Assembly: GCA_017308255.1 (NCBI GenBank)
Contig: JAFKFN010000016.1
Location: 1 to 64,000, forward strand
Direction of reading: 5' to 3'
Length of the DNA stretch: 64,000 nucleotides
DNA from: Altererythrobacter sp.
Lineage (GTDB): Bacteria > Pseudomonadota > Alphaproteobacteria > Sphingomonadales > Sphingomonadaceae
Shown: piece after piece, positions 7,218 to 18,461 of the stretch
Layout: each line of letters begins with the position of its first letter
How positions within the stretch are numbered: the stretch's first letter is position 1
Notes under the pieces: generated by a model
Told to the model about the DNA's origin: nothing
Seen by the model: the letters and a program-made list of their open reading frames with translations, nothing else
Databases searched by the model: none
Position numbers and translations under genes: made by a program

Positions 7218-8492
7218 TCAGGCGCCCGGACCCGGGGGGCGCGGGGCCGATCGGGCGAAGCGCCGGCCGGGCTTGAGGCGGGGGCCCGATTTCATCACCC
7301 GCTTGCGGAACAGCGCGGCGCCGAAGCGGATCGACATCGCCACCCAGACGAGCTGCCACAGCACGGCCACCGCATGGGGCCACAGCGCGCTTTCCTGCGC
7401 CGCGCGGGCCAGCATCGCGTAGGGCGAGCTGAACGGGAACGCCATGGCCGACCATTCGAGCCAGCCGCCTCGGTCGCTCACCGCCAGCGTGGCGAACAGG
7501 AACACGAACACTTGCGCCATGGTCACCGGCATGGACAGCGTCTGCACTTCGCGCACCGTGGTCGCCAGCGAGCCGATGGCGAGGAACACGGAGCCGAGCA
7601 GCAGGTAGCCCATGGCGAAATAGACGATCGCCAGCAGGAAGAACATCGGCCAGCCCACGCCCGGCTCGGGCAAGCCCCCCAGGCTGATCGCGCCGCCGAA
7701 CAGGCGTTCGAAGCCGTGCAGCCCCATCACGCCGCCGATTGCCGTGGCCCACACCGCGATGCCGACCAGCGAAACCGCCAGCATGGCGAAGAGCTTGCCC
7801 AGGAACACCGCGTCCATCGGGATCGCCGCCGCCAGGATCTCGATGATCTTGTTGGCCTTTTCCTCCACCAGGTTCGACAGCACCATGCCCGCCAGCAGCA
7901 TCATCAGCAGGAAGAGGATCACTTGCCCCACTTGCGCGGTGCGCATCCGCCCGCGCGTGTCGCTGGCGCCGCTGGTGGCCACGGTCTGGGTCTTGACCTC
8001 GGGATAGGCGGTGGGCGCGGTGCGGTCGGCCACGGCGGCGACCAGCGCCACGGGGCCGGCCCACCAGGTGCGTTCCCCCGTCACGGTGAGCACGGGGGCG
8101 GCGGGGGTGCCGGTCAGGACCCCGCCCCAGTTGCCTTCGCGCCGTTCCAGCACGCTGGCGGCATCGAAGGCCTGGCCCGGGGCAAGCCGTTCGAGCACGG
8201 CCATGTCCGGCAGGGCCTGCCCCATGCGCGGGGCCAGCGAGGCATGGGCCGCGAGCATCCGGTCGATATCCCGCGCCTGCATCGCCAGGCCGATCTGCGG
8301 CGCGGCGGCGGCGTTTTCCACCTGCTGGCCGATCCCCCCGGCGATCGCGCCCACCGCGATCGGAAACAGCGGCCCGAGCAGGAAGAAGATGAACGCGCGG
8401 CTGAACAGGATCGCCACGAAATCGCGCCGGGCGATCACGAAGGCCGCCTGGATCAGCGAAAGCCGCTCGTCTCGCATTGGCCGGCCGCTCAT
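7218..8492 (-). CDS. ABC transporter permease (NatB/ABC-2 type)
   Basis: The 424-residue membrane protein has one helix near the N-terminus (FSRAFIFFLLGPLFPIAVGA), a long extracytoplasmic domain (about 50-190), then about five more helices starting at VGQVILFLLMMLLAGMVLSN. The motif LVEEKANKIIEIL after helix 2 is the coupling segment typical of ABC-2 exporters such as NatB and YhaP. It pairs with the upstream ATPase gene, overlapping it by ATGA at 8489-8492. The substrate is unknown; sodium, drugs or lipids are exported by relatives. Confidence 0.87.
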   Translation of the reverse strand: MSGRPMRDERLSLIQAAFVIARRDFVAILFSRAFIFFLLGPLFPIAVGAIAGGIGQQVENAAAAPQIGLAMQARDIDRMLAAHASLAPRMGQALPDMAVLERLAPGQAFDAASVLERREGNWGGVLTGTPAAPVLTVTGERTWWAGPVALVAAVADRTAPTAYPEVKTQTVATSGASDTRGRMRTAQVGQVILFLLMMLLAGMVLSNLVEEKANKIIEILAAAIPMDAVFLGKLFAMLAVSLVGIAVWATAIGGVMGLHGFERLFGGAISLGGLPEPGVGWPMFFLLAIVYFAMGYLLLGSVFLAIGSLATTVREVQTLSMPVTMAQVFVFLFATLAVSDRGGWLEWSAMAFPFSSPYAMLARAAQESALWPHAVAVLWQLVWVAMSIRFGAALFRKRVMKSGPRLKPGRRFARSAPRPPGPGA

Positions 8493-9466
8493 CGGGCGGC
8501 CTCCGGCGCGGTTTCGAGCGCCCGGGCCGCCGCCTCGCCGGCGATGGCCACGAAGGCATCGTGCAGCCCGGCCCGCTCGATCGACAGCGACTGGATGCCG
8601 GCGTCGCCTTCGATCAGCGCGCGCAGCAGCGGCTCGACACCGCTTTCGGGCAGCGGGAAATGCCAGAACGCCCCTTCGCGCCGGGCCTGCGCCGGCAGCG
8701 CGGCCCGCCACGGCCCATCAGCATGGCGGGTCTCCAGCCGGACTTGCGCCGGGATGCGGTCGCGCGCGGCGTCCACCGATCCGGCATAGGGCACCTTGCC
8801 GCCGGCGATGATCGCCACGCTGTCGCACAGCCGCTCTGCATGGGCGATCACATGAGTCGAGAAGATCACCGTGGCGCCCTGGGCCGCCAGATCGCGGATC
8901 AGCCGTTCCAGCTTGCCCTGGTTGATCGCGTCGAGCCCCGCGAACGGCTCGTCGAGAATGACGAGGCGCGGTTCGTGGACCAGGGTGCCGAGCAACTGCA
9001 CCTGCTGGGCCATCCCTTTCGAAAGCTGGCGGATCTGCCGTTCGGCGGCATAGCCTAGGTCGTTGGCTTCCAGCAGCGCGCGGGCGCGGCGTCGCCCTTC
9101 GGCCAGCGGCAGGCCCCGCAGCGCGCCCATGAAAGCGATCGCCTCGTAAGCTTTCATCGAGGGATAGAGCCCGCGTTCCTCGGGAAGATAGCCGATCGCG
9201 CGGGCGATGGCCTGCGGGTTCGAATGGCCCAGCACCCAGCGTTCGCCTTCGTCCGGGTCGATGATGCCCAGCAGCATGCGCAGCGTGGTGGTCTTGCCCG
9301 CGCCATTGGGGCCGAGCACGCCGTAGATCGCGCCATAGGGCACGGCCAGATCCACCCCGTCCACCGCCAGCGTGCCTTCGAACCGCTTGACCAGCCCGCG
9401 CGCCTCGATCGCGAGCTGCTTTCCGGCGTTGTCCGCCGCGGTCCGTTCGCCTAGCCCCTCGCTCAT
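8489..9466 (-). CDS. ABC transporter ATP-binding protein
   Basis: The 325-residue ATPase has Walker A GPNGAGKTT (52-60), the signature LSKGMAQQ, Walker B LVILDEP, and an H-loop in STHVIAHAE. A C-terminal extension of about 90 residues follows, as in NatA/YhaQ-type exporters. It is cytoplasmic and drives the permease encoded immediately downstream with overlapping codons. It is divergent from queG, with 43 nt between the start codons. Confidence 0.92.
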   Translation of the reverse strand: MSEGLGERTAADNAGKQLAIEARGLVKRFEGTLAVDGVDLAVPYGAIYGVLGPNGAGKTTTLRMLLGIIDPDEGERWVLGHSNPQAIARAIGYLPEERGLYPSMKAYEAIAFMGALRGLPLAEGRRRARALLEANDLGYAAERQIRQLSKGMAQQVQLLGTLVHEPRLVILDEPFAGLDAINQGKLERLIRDLAAQGATVIFSTHVIAHAERLCDSVAIIAGGKVPYAGSVDAARDRIPAQVRLETRHADGPWRAALPAQARREGAFWHFPLPESGVEPLLRALIEGDAGIQSLSIERAGLHDAFVAIAGEAAARALETAPEAAR

Positions 9467-9509
9467 GTGATGGATTTATCCGCGACATGTTGACGGGAGC
9501 AAACGCTTT

Positions 9510-10610
9510 GTGGCCGACACGGCCGACCTTGACGATCTGAAACGGCGCTTCGTCGAACAGGCCCGTGCGCTGGGCTTCGCCGCCGTGGGGTTCGCCCCGG
9601 CGGAAGACGATCCCGTGCGCGCCGCCCGCCTGCGCGAATGGCTGGCGGAGGGCCGCCAGGGCGAGATGGAATGGATGGAAGCCCGCGCCGATGTGCGCCG
9701 GGGGCCCCAGTCGCTGTGGCCCGAGGCCAGGAGCGTGATCGCCCTGGGCATGAGCTATGCCCCGGCGGCGGACCCGCTGGCGCTGGAGGGCGATGCGGAA
9801 CGGGCGCGGATTTCCGTCTATGCCCAGGGCGGCGATTATCATGACACGGTGAAGAAGGCGCTCAAGGCGCTGGCCCGCTGGCTGGTGGCGGCGGCGCCGG
9901 ACACCCAGCTCAAGGTTTTCGTCGATACCGCGCCGGTGATGGAAAAGCCGCTCGGCCAGGCGGCCGGAATCGGCTGGCAGGGCAAGCACACCAATCTCGT
10001 CAGCCGCGAACACGGCAGCTGGCTGTTCCTCGGCGCGATCTACACCACGTTGCCACTCGCGCCCGATGCGCCGCACGGCGATCGCTGCGGATCGTGCAAT
10101 GCCTGCCAGGAAGCCTGCCCCACCCAGGCCTTCCCCGCGCCTTACCAGCTCGATGCGCGGCGCTGCATTTCCTATCTCACGATAGAGCTGAAGGGCCCCA
10201 TCCCGCACGAATTGCGCGAAGGGATCGGCAACCGCATCTACGGCTGCGACGATTGCCTGGCGGTATGCCCGTGGAACAAGTTCGCCGCCCTGGCCGCGCG
10301 CAACCGCGCGTTCCTGCCGCGGGCGGAACTGGCCGCGCCCCGGCTGGAAGAGCTGCTCGCGCTCGACGATGCCGGCTTCCGGCGCCTGTTCTCAGGCTCC
10401 CCCGTCAAGCGCATCGGGCGTGACCGCTTCGTGCGGAATTGCCTGATCGCGGCCGGCAACAGCGGCAATGCGGCCCTGGCGGACCCGGTCCGCGCGCTGC
10501 TGACCGATCCCGATCCGGTAGTGGCCGAAGCCGCCGAATGGGCGCTAGCGCGGCTTACGGCATTGCCTTCAGCGGCACGTCCACGTCCATCAGCGTCTCC
10601 GGCGGGATGA
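9510..10610 (+). CDS. queG: Epoxyqueuosine reductase QueG
   Basis: The 366-residue enzyme performs the last step of queuosine synthesis, reducing the epoxide of oQ34 in tRNA with cobalamin and two [4Fe-4S] clusters. The N-terminal DUF1730 part includes the catalytic-acid segment FVDTAP near 137-142. The ferredoxin part has C193-x2-C196-x2-C199-x3-C203 and C246-x2-C249-x3-C253. A C-terminal HEAT-like tail follows. The start is GTG. The last 56 bases overlap the end of the convergent FAD oxidoreductase gene, so the extreme C-terminus is unusual. Confidence 0.94.
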   Translation: MADTADLDDLKRRFVEQARALGFAAVGFAPAEDDPVRAARLREWLAEGRQGEMEWMEARADVRRGPQSLWPEARSVIALGMSYAPAADPLALEGDAERARISVYAQGGDYHDTVKKALKALARWLVAAAPDTQLKVFVDTAPVMEKPLGQAAGIGWQGKHTNLVSREHGSWLFLGAIYTTLPLAPDAPHGDRCGSCNACQEACPTQAFPAPYQLDARRCISYLTIELKGPIPHELREGIGNRIYGCDDCLAVCPWNKFAALAARNRAFLPRAELAAPRLEELLALDDAGFRRLFSGSPVKRIGRDRFVRNCLIAAGNSGNAALADPVRALLTDPDPVVAEAAEWALARLTALPSAARPRPSASPAG

Positions 10611-11793
10611 CGGCGCGGGCTTCCACCAGCTTGCGGCCCTGCGCGTAGTCGCGGGTTCGGTTCACGCAGTCGAGCGCGATCACCGCGCCGCCCTTGAGAT
10701 AGATCACCGAGAAGCTGCGGCTGGCCGGATCGCCGCGCAGCACGGTGGTGTCGTGGTTCAGGCTCAGGCCCACGGTCTGCAGCTTCAGATCGTACTGGTT
10801 GGACCAGAACCACGGCAGCGCCTCATAACGCTGGGCATCCCCGCAGATCGCGCGCGCGGCGGTATTCGCCATGTCATTGGCGTTCTGCACGCTTTCCAGG
10901 CGCACCACGGCGCCATCGGCCCAGACGCTGGCATGGGCCGCGCAGTCGCCGATCGCATAGACGTCGGGCAGGCTGGTGCGGCAATAGGGGTCCACATCCA
11001 CTCCGTTGGCCCCGGCCGCGCCCGCCGCGATCAGCGGGCCGACCGCCGGCACGATGCCGATCCCCACCACCACGATCTCGCACGGGATCAGTTCGCCGCC
11101 GGCCAGCCTTACGCCGGTCACCCGCTCTTCGCCCTCGATCGCTTCCAGCTCCGCGCCCAGCCGCACGTCCACTCCGTGCGCGCGGTGTTCGGCTTCGTAA
11201 AAGCGCGAGAGGTCCTCCCCCGCCACTCTGGACAGCACGCGGTCCTGCATTTCCAGCAGGGTCACCTCGCAGCGCAGCTTGCGCAGCACCGCCGCCGCTT
11301 CCAGGCCGATATAGCCGCCGCCGATCACCACCGCGCGCGTGGCGCCGGCGGCCAGTTCTGCCGAGAGCCGATCGGTATCGGCCTTGTCGCGCACGGTATG
11401 GATGCCGGCCAATAGCGCGCCGGGGCATGAGAGCCGCCGCGCATCGCCCCCGGCGGCCCAGATCAGCGTGCCATAGCCGATGGTCCCGCCGCCCGTGAGA
11501 GTCAGTTCCTTTGCTGCCGGATCGACTTTCGAGACCATCGTGCCCAGCAGCAGCGCGATGTCGCGTTCGTCCCAGAATTGCGGCGGGCGGATCAGGATGC
11601 GCTCGAACGGCTTTTCGCCGGAAAGATAGTCCTTCGACAGGGGCGGGCGTTCGTAAGGCGGCTCGCTATCCCGCCCGATCATCAGGATGGAGCCGGAAAA
11701 ACCCTGCTGCCTGAGGGAGATGGCCGCCTGCGCGCCGCCGTGGCCGGTGCCGACGATGACGACGTCGGCGATACTAGGTGCGATTGAAGTCAT
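10555..11793 (-). CDS. FAD-dependent ferredoxin/rubredoxin reductase
   Basis: The 412-residue flavoprotein has an FAD-binding start ([10 protein letters not shown]), the conserved [13 protein letters not shown], an NAD(P)H-binding [14 protein letters not shown] near 155, and YAIGDCAAH near 285. This is the class that passes electrons from NAD(P)H to [2Fe-2S] ferredoxins for P450 or Rieske oxygenases. No ferredoxin or P450 gene is near; it starts 4 nt after the NAD-GDH stop, so it is co-transcribed with glutamate dehydrogenase, an unexpected pairing. It could serve the Rieske oxygenase at 49150 but nothing in the sequence ties them. Confidence 0.88.
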   Translation of the reverse strand: MTSIAPSIADVVIVGTGHGGAQAAISLRQQGFSGSILMIGRDSEPPYERPPLSKDYLSGEKPFERILIRPPQFWDERDIALLLGTMVSKVDPAAKELTLTGGGTIGYGTLIWAAGGDARRLSCPGALLAGIHTVRDKADTDRLSAELAAGATRAVVIGGGYIGLEAAAVLRKLRCEVTLLEMQDRVLSRVAGEDLSRFYEAEHRAHGVDVRLGAELEAIEGEERVTGVRLAGGELIPCEIVVVGIGIVPAVGPLIAAGAAGANGVDVDPYCRTSLPDVYAIGDCAAHASVWADGAVVRLESVQNANDMANTAARAICGDAQRYEALPWFWSNQYDLKLQTVGLSLNHDTTVLRGDPASRSFSVIYLKGGAVIALDCVNRTRDYAQGRKLVEARAVIPPETLMDVDVPLKAMP

Positions 11794-11797
11794 GCCG

Positions 11798-14700
11798 TCA
11801 GCGTTTCAGCAGATTACGGCCCTGGCTGGCAATCTGTGCCAGCACCGCGGGGGCCAGGACAGCGGGTTCCTGCGCCCGGGCGATCATCGCGCGGAACTGG
11901 CGGAGGGCTGGCGCGCGGGCGGCGGCCCATTGCTCGATCTGCGCCAGCGGATCGTTCCGGCCGCGCTTGTGCGCCGCCAGATCGCGCAGGAATTCGAAGC
12001 GCATCTGCTGGAAATCGCGCGCCAGGCCGGCCACCAGCAGCCGCTCCCACGGGTCGGACGGGTTCAGCACCGAGGCCTTCTGCTGCGCCCAGTCCAGGCC
12101 CAGCCGCTCGCCCAGCTGGCTGAAGGCGCGAGTCAGCGGCACGGGGGCGATGCCGGTATCGCGCGCCAGGCGCGCCAGCCCGATCGCCCCGTCCACCGCG
12201 AAAAGCTGCGCCACCATCGCTGCGAGATCGGCCGGCGCGCCCGCCGCCAGCAGCGCATCGGCGATGGCGGCGGTATGCCCGCGCGCCTCGCTGGCCAGCA
12301 AATCGTCCACATGGGCGATCAGCTCCGCCACGCCGGGCGCGAGCTCGCTCAGCAGCTGCGACGGCGGCAGCACGGCCCCGCCCGACCGCAGCAGATCGGC
12401 CATATGCCCGCGCAGCGCCGCCGCCGCCTGCTGGAACAGCTGCAGTCGCGCGCCCTCGGGCATCGGCGCGATATCGATCGCCGCCCAGATGCGCTCCATC
12501 CCGAACATCTCGCAAGCGGCCACGAAAGCCGCCGCCACTTGCGCCAGGCCGGCGCCTTCCTCTTCCGTCAGCTCGAACGGATGGATCAGCCCCATGCGGT
12601 TGACCATCCGGTTGGCGATGACGGTGGCGACGATCTGCGGGCGCAGCGGGTGGTTCAGCAGGCGCTTGCGGAACGGCTGGCGCATCGCTTCGGGAAAATC
12701 GCTCAGCAGCAGGGCATTCGCCCGCTCGTCGTCCGCCAGCTGGCCGCCTTCGATCTCGCTTTGCAGCAGGAGCTTGGCGTTCGACAGCAGCACGGCCAGC
12801 TCGGGCCGCGTCAGGCCCTGGCCATCCGCCGCGCGGCGCTGAAGCGCTTCGTTGTCGGCGATCCCTTCGGTGCGGCGGTCAAGCTCGCCCAGATCCTCCA
12901 GCATCTCGGTCACGCGGATCAGCGAGGCCACCGCCCGCGCGCCGCCGCCTTCGGCGATCGACAGGGCCAGGGCCTGGAGCCTGTTATCCTCCAGCACCAG
13001 CGCAGCGACTTCGTCGGTCATCGATTCGAGCAGCTCGACCCGCCGCGTTTCCGTCAGCTTGCCGGCGCGCTTGGCCGCTTCGAGGGCGATCTTGATGTTG
13101 ACCTCGTTGTCGGAGCAATCGACGCCGGCCGAATTGTCGATGAAGTCGGTATTGATGCGCCCGCCGCGCAAGGCGAACTCTATCCGCCCGGCCTGGGTGA
13201 CGCCCAGATTGGCGCCTTCGCCGACCACTTTGGCGCGAAGCGCGTTCCCGCTCACCCGCACGGCATCGTTGGTCGGATCGCCGACTTGCTGGTCGGTCTC
13301 CGTGCTGGCCTTGATGTAGGTGCCGATGCCGCCGAACCAGATAAGGTCCACCGGGGCTTGCAGCACGGCGCTGATCAGACTTTCCGGGTCCACTTCCTCG
13401 GCCGCGATGCCCAGCGCCACGCGCGCCTGCGGCGAAAGGGGAATGCGCTTCTGCGTGCGCGGGAACACCCCGCCGCCTTCGGAAATCAGCTTCGGCGAAT
13501 AGTCCGCCCAGCTCGAACGCGGCAGGTCATAGAGCCGCTTGCGCTCGGTCCAGCTTTTCGCCGGATCGGGATCGGGATCGATGAACACATGGCGGTGATC
13601 GAACGCGGCGATCAGCTTCACCGCTTTCGATCGCAACAGGCCGTTGCCGAACACATCGCCCGACATGTCGCCGCAGCCGACCACGCGCACCGACTCCGTC
13701 TGCAGGTCCACGCCCATTTCGAGGAAATGCCGCTGGACGCTGATCCACGCGCCGCGCGCGGTGATGCCCATCTCCTTGTGGTCGTAACCCTTGGAGCCGC
13801 CGCTGGCGAAGGCATCGCCCAGCCAGAAATCGAATTCGGCGGCGATGGCGTTGGCGGTGTCGGAGAACGAGGCCGTGCCCTTGTCCGCGGCGACGACGAA
13901 ATAGGGATCCGCCTCGTCATGGATCACCACGCCTTCGGGGTGGACCACCGCGTCGCGCACGAGATTGTCGGTCACCGACAGCAGCGTGCGGATGAACAGC
14001 TCGTAGCTGGCCTTGCCTTCGGCCGCCCAGGCGTCACGATCCACGGCCGGATCAGGCAGGCGTTTGGGATAGAACCCGCCCTTGGCCCCGGTGGGCACGA
14101 TCACCGCATTCTTCACCCGCTGCGCCTTCATCAGGCCTAGGATCTCGGTACGGAAATCGTCGCGCCGGTCGGACCAGCGCAGGCCGCCGCGCGCCACCGG
14201 CCCGGCGCGCAGATGGATGCCTTCCACCCGGCGGGAATAGACCCAGATCTCGCGCCACGGCACGGGCCGGGGCAAGCCGGGGACGAGGGCGGAATCGAAC
14301 TTGAAGGCCAGCGCCTCCTGCCCGGCGGGGATGAAGGCATTGGTGCGCAGCACCGCGCCGATCGTGGCCCAATAGCGCCGCAGCAGCCGATCGTCGTTGA
14401 TCGCCGTCACCCCGGCCAGGCCCGCGCGGATCGCTTCTTCCGCCGCCTCCGCCGCTTCCGAGCGGTCGCCCTCGAAGGCCGGATCGTGGCGCAGGCGGAA
14501 CAGGGCGATCAGCGCGCGCGTCACCTCCGGCGCGCCGCGCAGCGCATCGACCACGGTATAGATGGTGAAGGCGATGCCCGTCTGGCGCAGATAGCGATAG
14601 ATCGCGCGCAGCCAGTCGGCCTCCTCGGCGGAAAGGCCGGTGCCGGTGACCAGGCGGTTGAACACATCGTCTTCCGCCCGCGCGTTGATCACCGCGCATA

Positions 14701-16522
14701 TCGCCGATTCGATCGCATCGGCGCGTTCGAGCAGCGTGGCGGCATCGTCCCCCCGCGCCAGCATCAGCCGGAAATCGTGGATCACGGCGTGATCCGGCTC
14801 CGCCAGCTCGGTCGCCGCTTCGGACAGCACGCGGAAGCCGAAGTTCTCCAGCGCCGGCACCGCGTCGGACAAGGGCATGGAGCCGCCGAGCTGGTAGATC
14901 TTCAGGCGCAGCTCGTCGGCCGGCTGCCCGTCCAGCCGATAGAGCCGGGCATCGCGGCGCATCGGCCGTTCCGGCTCGGGCGCGGAAAGGCCGCGTATCC
15001 GATGGATGTCGCGCGCGGCCTCGGCGGCGCCATAGGCGGCGCGATAGGCCGGCGGGAACCCTTCGGCATAGCGGCTGGCCAGCGCGGCGGCGCGGCTGGT
15101 TTCCCCTTGCGCCGCGATCGCCGCTTCCACCGCATCGGCCCAGCCGCGCAGCATCTCGCGCAGCGCCGCGTCGATCGCCTCGCCATCAGGCTCGCTGGCG
15201 ACACCGCGGAAATCCAGCACATAGCGCAGCAGCGCCAGGTTGCCGCCTTCGACCAGCAGGCTCCAGTCCAGCGTGTCGGCCCCGGTGGCGTTCTCCAGCA
15301 GCGTCTGGACGCGCAGCAGGGTGGCGGTGGACAGCGTGTCGCGCGGCAGCCAGACGAAGGCGAACAGATGCCGGTGGAGCGGCGCCATGACCAGCACCGC
15401 CCGCGCGCGCGGGCGATCGGCCAGCGCCATGGATGTCGTGGCGACGCGGGCCGCGTCCTGTTCCGAAAAGCCGATCAGCACGTCGTGCGGCAGCACGGTG
15501 AGGGCGTGGACCAGCGCCTTGGCGTCATGGCTGCCCGGCTGGAACCGCAGGCGCGCCATGATCGCCGCCTCGCGCTGGCGCAGCACGGGGACTTCCGACG
15601 CGGGCGTGGCCAGCGCGGCGCTGGTCCAGATGCCGGCGTGGACCGAAAGGGCCGTGATCGCGCCGCGCTCGACCACCGGCACGATGAACAGGTCCAGCGG
15701 CACCCGGCGATGCACGCGCGAAACATGATTGGCCTTGATCACCAGCGGTGCCTGCCGCCGATCGGCCGGCTGGCTCTCGAACCATTCGAAAGCGTGGCCA
15801 TAGGTCTCCCCGGCCAGCAGGGCGCCGGCAGCGCCGCGCGCTATGCCCAGGGCGTGCGACACGCCGCCGCCGCGCGCGACGGTGAGATAGCCGAGCATCG
15901 TCAGATTGCCGTCGGCCAGCCAGCGCAGCAGCGCCGCCTCTTCCGCGTCGGCCAGGGCTTCGGCGTCCGCCTGCATCCGCGCGCGCATCGCCGGCCAGTC
16001 GGCCACCGCGAAGCCGACATCGGACAGGGTCCGGGCCAGTTCCTGTTCCAGCCGCCGGCGATCCTTCGCGTCGATCCGCGCGGTTTCGAGGTAGATCATC
16101 GATTCGGCGATGCCCTCGTCCGCGTCGCCGCCTTCGGCGAAACCGGCCAGCCGCCCCTTGCCGTCACGCCGCACGGCCACGATCGGATGCACCAGCACGG
16201 CGATGTCGAGGCCCTGCGCGGCCACCGTCGCGGCGACCGAATCGACCAGGAACGGCTTGTCGCGATTGACCAGCGCGATGCGGGTCGCGCGGCGGTTGCC
16301 GCCGGCGGAGCGCACCAGCAAGGCCGCCTTGTCGCCCTCGCGCTGCCGCGCCGCTTCGATCAGCAACGTGGCGGCATCGTCGAGCTGTTCTTCGGAAGGG
16401 GCGGCCTCTCCGGGAAGGACGGATTCGGCGATCCGTGCGCGCAGCGCACGCGCCAGCTTTCGTTCGCCGGAGGAAAGATCATCACCGGGCTTGTCGCCCG
16501 CGTTCCGCCTCGCCGTGGCCAT
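11798..16522 (-). CDS. gdhB: NAD-specific glutamate dehydrogenase (large, GDH-180 type)
   Basis: The product is about 1574 residues, the size of the very large NAD-GDH class. It oxidises glutamate to 2-oxoglutarate and ammonia, mainly for glutamate catabolism. The N-terminal half is regulatory ([34 protein letters not shown]), and the catalytic part is recognisable by [29 protein letters not shown] and [13 protein letters not shown] helical C-terminal domain follows. The ATG at 16522 is preceded by GGGAG; an earlier in-frame start 12 codons upstream is weaker. The ferredoxin reductase gene follows 4 nt after the stop codon. Confidence 0.94.
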   Translation of the reverse strand: MATARRNAGDKPGDDLSSGERKLARALRARIAESVLPGEAAPSEEQLDDAATLLIEAARQREGDKAALLVRSAGGNRRATRIALVNRDKPFLVDSVAATVAAQGLDIAVLVHPIVAVRRDGKGRLAGFAEGGDADEGIAESMIYLETARIDAKDRRRLEQELARTLSDVGFAVADWPAMRARMQADAEALADAEEAALLRWLADGNLTMLGYLTVARGGGVSHALGIARGAAGALLAGETYGHAFEWFESQPADRRQAPLVIKANHVSRVHRRVPLDLFIVPVVERGAITALSVHAGIWTSAALATPASEVPVLRQREAAIMARLRFQPGSHDAKALVHALTVLPHDVLIGFSEQDAARVATTSMALADRPRARAVLVMAPLHRHLFAFVWLPRDTLSTATLLRVQTLLENATGADTLDWSLLVEGGNLALLRYVLDFRGVASEPDGEAIDAALREMLRGWADAVEAAIAAQGETSRAAALASRYAEGFPPAYRAAYGAAEAARDIHRIRGLSAPEPERPMRRDARLYRLDGQPADELRLKIYQLGGSMPLSDAVPALENFGFRVLSEAATELAEPDHAVIHDFRLMLARGDDAATLLERADAIESAICAVINARAEDDVFNRLVTGTGLSAEEADWLRAIYRYLRQTGIAFTIYTVVDALRGAPEVTRALIALFRLRHDPAFEGDRSEAAEAAEEAIRAGLAGVTAINDDRLLRRYWATIGAVLRTNAFIPAGQEALAFKFDSALVPGLPRPVPWREIWVYSRRVEGIHLRAGPVARGGLRWSDRRDDFRTEILGLMKAQRVKNAVIVPTGAKGGFYPKRLPDPAVDRDAWAAEGKASYELFIRTLLSVTDNLVRDAVVHPEGVVIHDEADPYFVVAADKGTASFSDTANAIAAEFDFWLGDAFASGGSKGYDHKEMGITARGAWISVQRHFLEMGVDLQTESVRVVGCGDMSGDVFGNGLLRSKAVKLIAAFDHRHVFIDPDPDPAKSWTERKRLYDLPRSSWADYSPKLISEGGGVFPRTQKRIPLSPQARVALGIAAEEVDPESLISAVLQAPVDLIWFGGIGTYIKASTETDQQVGDPTNDAVRVSGNALRAKVVGEGANLGVTQAGRIEFALRGGRINTDFIDNSAGVDCSDNEVNIKIALEAAKRAGKLTETRRVELLESMTDEVAALVLEDNRLQALALSIAEGGGARAVASLIRVTEMLEDLGELDRRTEGIADNEALQRRAADGQGLTRPELAVLLSNAKLLLQSEIEGGQLADDERANALLLSDFPEAMRQPFRKRLLNHPLRPQIVATVIANRMVNRMGLIHPFELTEEEGAGLAQVAAAFVAACEMFGMERIWAAIDIAPMPEGARLQLFQQAAAALRGHMADLLRSGGAVLPPSQLLSELAPGVAELIAHVDDLLASEARGHTAAIADALLAAGAPADLAAMVAQLFAVDGAIGLARLARDTGIAPVPLTRAFSQLGERLGLDWAQQKASVLNPSDPWERLLVAGLARDFQQMRFEFLRDLAAHKRGRNDPLAQIEQWAAARAPALRQFRAMIARAQEPAVLAPAVLAQIASQGRNLLKR

Positions 16523-16647
16523 GCGCACCCGTCTCCCACCGATCGGACCGGGGTTCAACGGACCCGCTCGCCCGTGGTTCGTTACAGCCTCTTACAGCGA
16601 AGAAGCCCGCCGGGCACCCCCAATCCGGTTTCCGGTGAAACCGCCTT

Positions 16648-17628
16648 TCAGGTGAGCGCCGTCATTGTCAATTCCAGCGAGTGCCGCCGGGCGGCGGGAT
16701 CGAACGTCGCGCCGGATACGATCAGCTCGTCGGCGCGGGTGCGTTCCACGAAGCGGCCGATGCGCTCGCGCACCGTGTCGGGCGATCCCACCGCGCGCGC
16801 CTGGCCGATATGCTCCAGCATCGCCCGGGCGCTTTCCGGCAGTGTATCGCGATAACCCGGCACCGGCGGCGGCAGCTTGCCCGGATCGCCGCTGCGCAGG
16901 CGGACGAAGGACTGGTCCTGGCTCGAAGCGAGCAACTCTGCCTCCTCGTCCGTCTCGGCGGCGATCACGGTCATGGCCGCCATGGTATGGGGCTGGGCGA
17001 GATAGGGGGAGGGGCGGAACTGGCTTCGATAAGCGGCCAGCGCGGCATCCAGATGGTCGGGCGCGAAGTGGCTGGCGAAGGCATAAGGCATCCCCAGCCG
17101 CGCGGCGAGCTGGGCGCCGAACAGGCTGGAGCCCAGCATCCACATCTCGACCTTTGCGCCCCGGCCGGGCGTGGCCACGATCGGCAGATCGACATCGCCC
17201 GTCAGCAGCGCGCGCAGTTCTACCACGTCCTGCGGGAAATACTCGGCCGCCTGGTGCAGGTTCTTGCGCAGGGCCTGCCCCAGGATCGGCGCCGCGCCGG
17301 GCGCGCGGCCCAGTCCCAGATCGATCCGGCCGGGAAACAGGCCGTCCAGCGTGCCGAACTGCTCGGCGATCACGAACGGGTTGTGGTTGGGCAGCATGAT
17401 CCCGCCCGAGCCGATGCGGATGGTGGACGTCGCATGGCCGATATGCGCCAGCACCACCGACGTCGCGCCGCCGCCGATGCCGGGGGTGGCGTGATGCTCG
17501 GCCACCCAGAACCGCTTGTATCCGGCCCGCTCCGCCGCGGCGGCCAGCGCGCCCGCTTCCGCCAGCGCGTCGGCAACCTCGCCGCCTTCGCGGATCGGCA
17601 CCAGGTCGAGGACTGAAAGCGGGATCAT
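16648..17628 (-). CDS. LLM class flavin-dependent oxidoreductase
   Basis: The 326-residue protein is a luciferase-like monooxygenase of the MsnO8/YhbW-like group. It begins [12 protein letters not shown] and contains [41 protein letters not shown] and [16 protein letters not shown]. Such enzymes use FMN or F420; sphingomonads use FMN. The substrate is unknown. It overlaps the upstream TPR gene by 4 bp (ATGA), so the two are coupled. Confidence 0.88.
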   Translation of the reverse strand: MIPLSVLDLVPIREGGEVADALAEAGALAAAAERAGYKRFWVAEHHATPGIGGGATSVVLAHIGHATSTIRIGSGGIMLPNHNPFVIAEQFGTLDGLFPGRIDLGLGRAPGAAPILGQALRKNLHQAAEYFPQDVVELRALLTGDVDLPIVATPGRGAKVEMWMLGSSLFGAQLAARLGMPYAFASHFAPDHLDAALAAYRSQFRPSPYLAQPHTMAAMTVIAAETDEEAELLASSQDQSFVRLRSGDPGKLPPPVPGYRDTLPESARAMLEHIGQARAVGSPDTVRERIGRFVERTRADELIVSGATFDPAARRHSLELTMTALT

Positions 17629-18449
17629 GGCGTGGCGGTTCCTGTTGCCGTTCCTTGTTCCGGCGTGCCGAGCTGCGCCAGGTATCCGCGCGCCGTTTCC
17701 GCCGCGTCACCTTCCGGGTCGACCTCGATCACCGATTGCCAGCTTTTGCGCGCCGCCTCTTCCTTGCCGCCCAGCATCGCGATCACGCCTGCCTCCACCC
17801 CGATCTCCGGATAGTCCGGGGCCAGCGAGGCGGCGGTTTGGATATAGCCCTGCGCTTCGTCCAGCTTGCCCAGCCGCCGCGCGAGCGTCGCCGAAAGCAG
17901 CCAAGCATAAGGGCTTTGCGGATCGAGCGCGCGGGCGCGGGCCAGCTCGGCCTCGGCACGCGTGGTATCGCCTTGCAGCACCAGCGCGCGGGCCAGGTCG
18001 ACCCGTGTGATCGCCTGCAGCGCCGCATCGTCCGATGCCTCTGCATCGCTCACCGCCAGGGCAAGGGCCACTTGCGCCGCCGCGCCCCGGCTTTCCGCCA
18101 GGGCGGCATTGCCGGCCATGGCGGCAAGCTGCGCCTTGCGGAAGTGATCGTCGTCCGGCGCGGCCTCGCGCGCGGCAAGGAAGGCGCTCTCGGCCGCGCT
18201 CCACCGCAGCAGCGCGGTATAGGCCATGCCGAGGCATTGCTGCGCATGGCTGCGCTCGGCGGCGCCGGTTTCCTTTTCCCACCGGCTCGCTTCGGCGATG
18301 GCAGTGGTCGGATCGGTGCGCGCCCGATCCATGCACAGGCTCAGCCGATCGTCCGCCAGCGTGCGCTGGGGTGGGGGCGGCGAAGCGGGCGGGGGCGCCG
18401 GCGTCGCGGCGGCGGACTGGGCCAGGGCAAGCAGCATGGCGGCGATCAC
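17625..18449 (-). CDS. Tetratricopeptide repeat protein, probably exported
   Basis: The product is about 274 residues (GTG start; ATG at 18437 also possible). It has a short hydrophobic leader ending AQSAAA, a proline-rich linker ([13 protein letters not shown]) and then TPR-like helices to residue 255. The linker after a leader suggests a periplasmic protein-interaction domain. No specific partner can be named. It is coupled to the LLM oxidoreductase by overlapping codons and starts 12 nt after the hydrolase gene. Confidence 0.72.
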   Translation of the reverse strand: MIAAMLLALAQSAAATPAPPPASPPPPQRTLADDRLSLCMDRARTDPTTAIAEASRWEKETGAAERSHAQQCLGMAYTALLRWSAAESAFLAAREAAPDDDHFRKAQLAAMAGNAALAESRGAAAQVALALAVSDAEASDDAALQAITRVDLARALVLQGDTTRAEAELARARALDPQSPYAWLLSATLARRLGKLDEAQGYIQTAASLAPDYPEIGVEAGVIAMLGGKEEAARKSWQSVIEVDPEGDAAETARGYLAQLGTPEQGTATGTATP

Positions 18450-18461
18450 GGCAGTGGGCCT

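Noticed and set aside
14213-16855. Long open frame of about 880 codons antisense to the NAD-glutamate dehydrogenase gene
   Set aside because: Its residues show no domain and it mirrors the codon pattern of the real gene in high-GC DNA.
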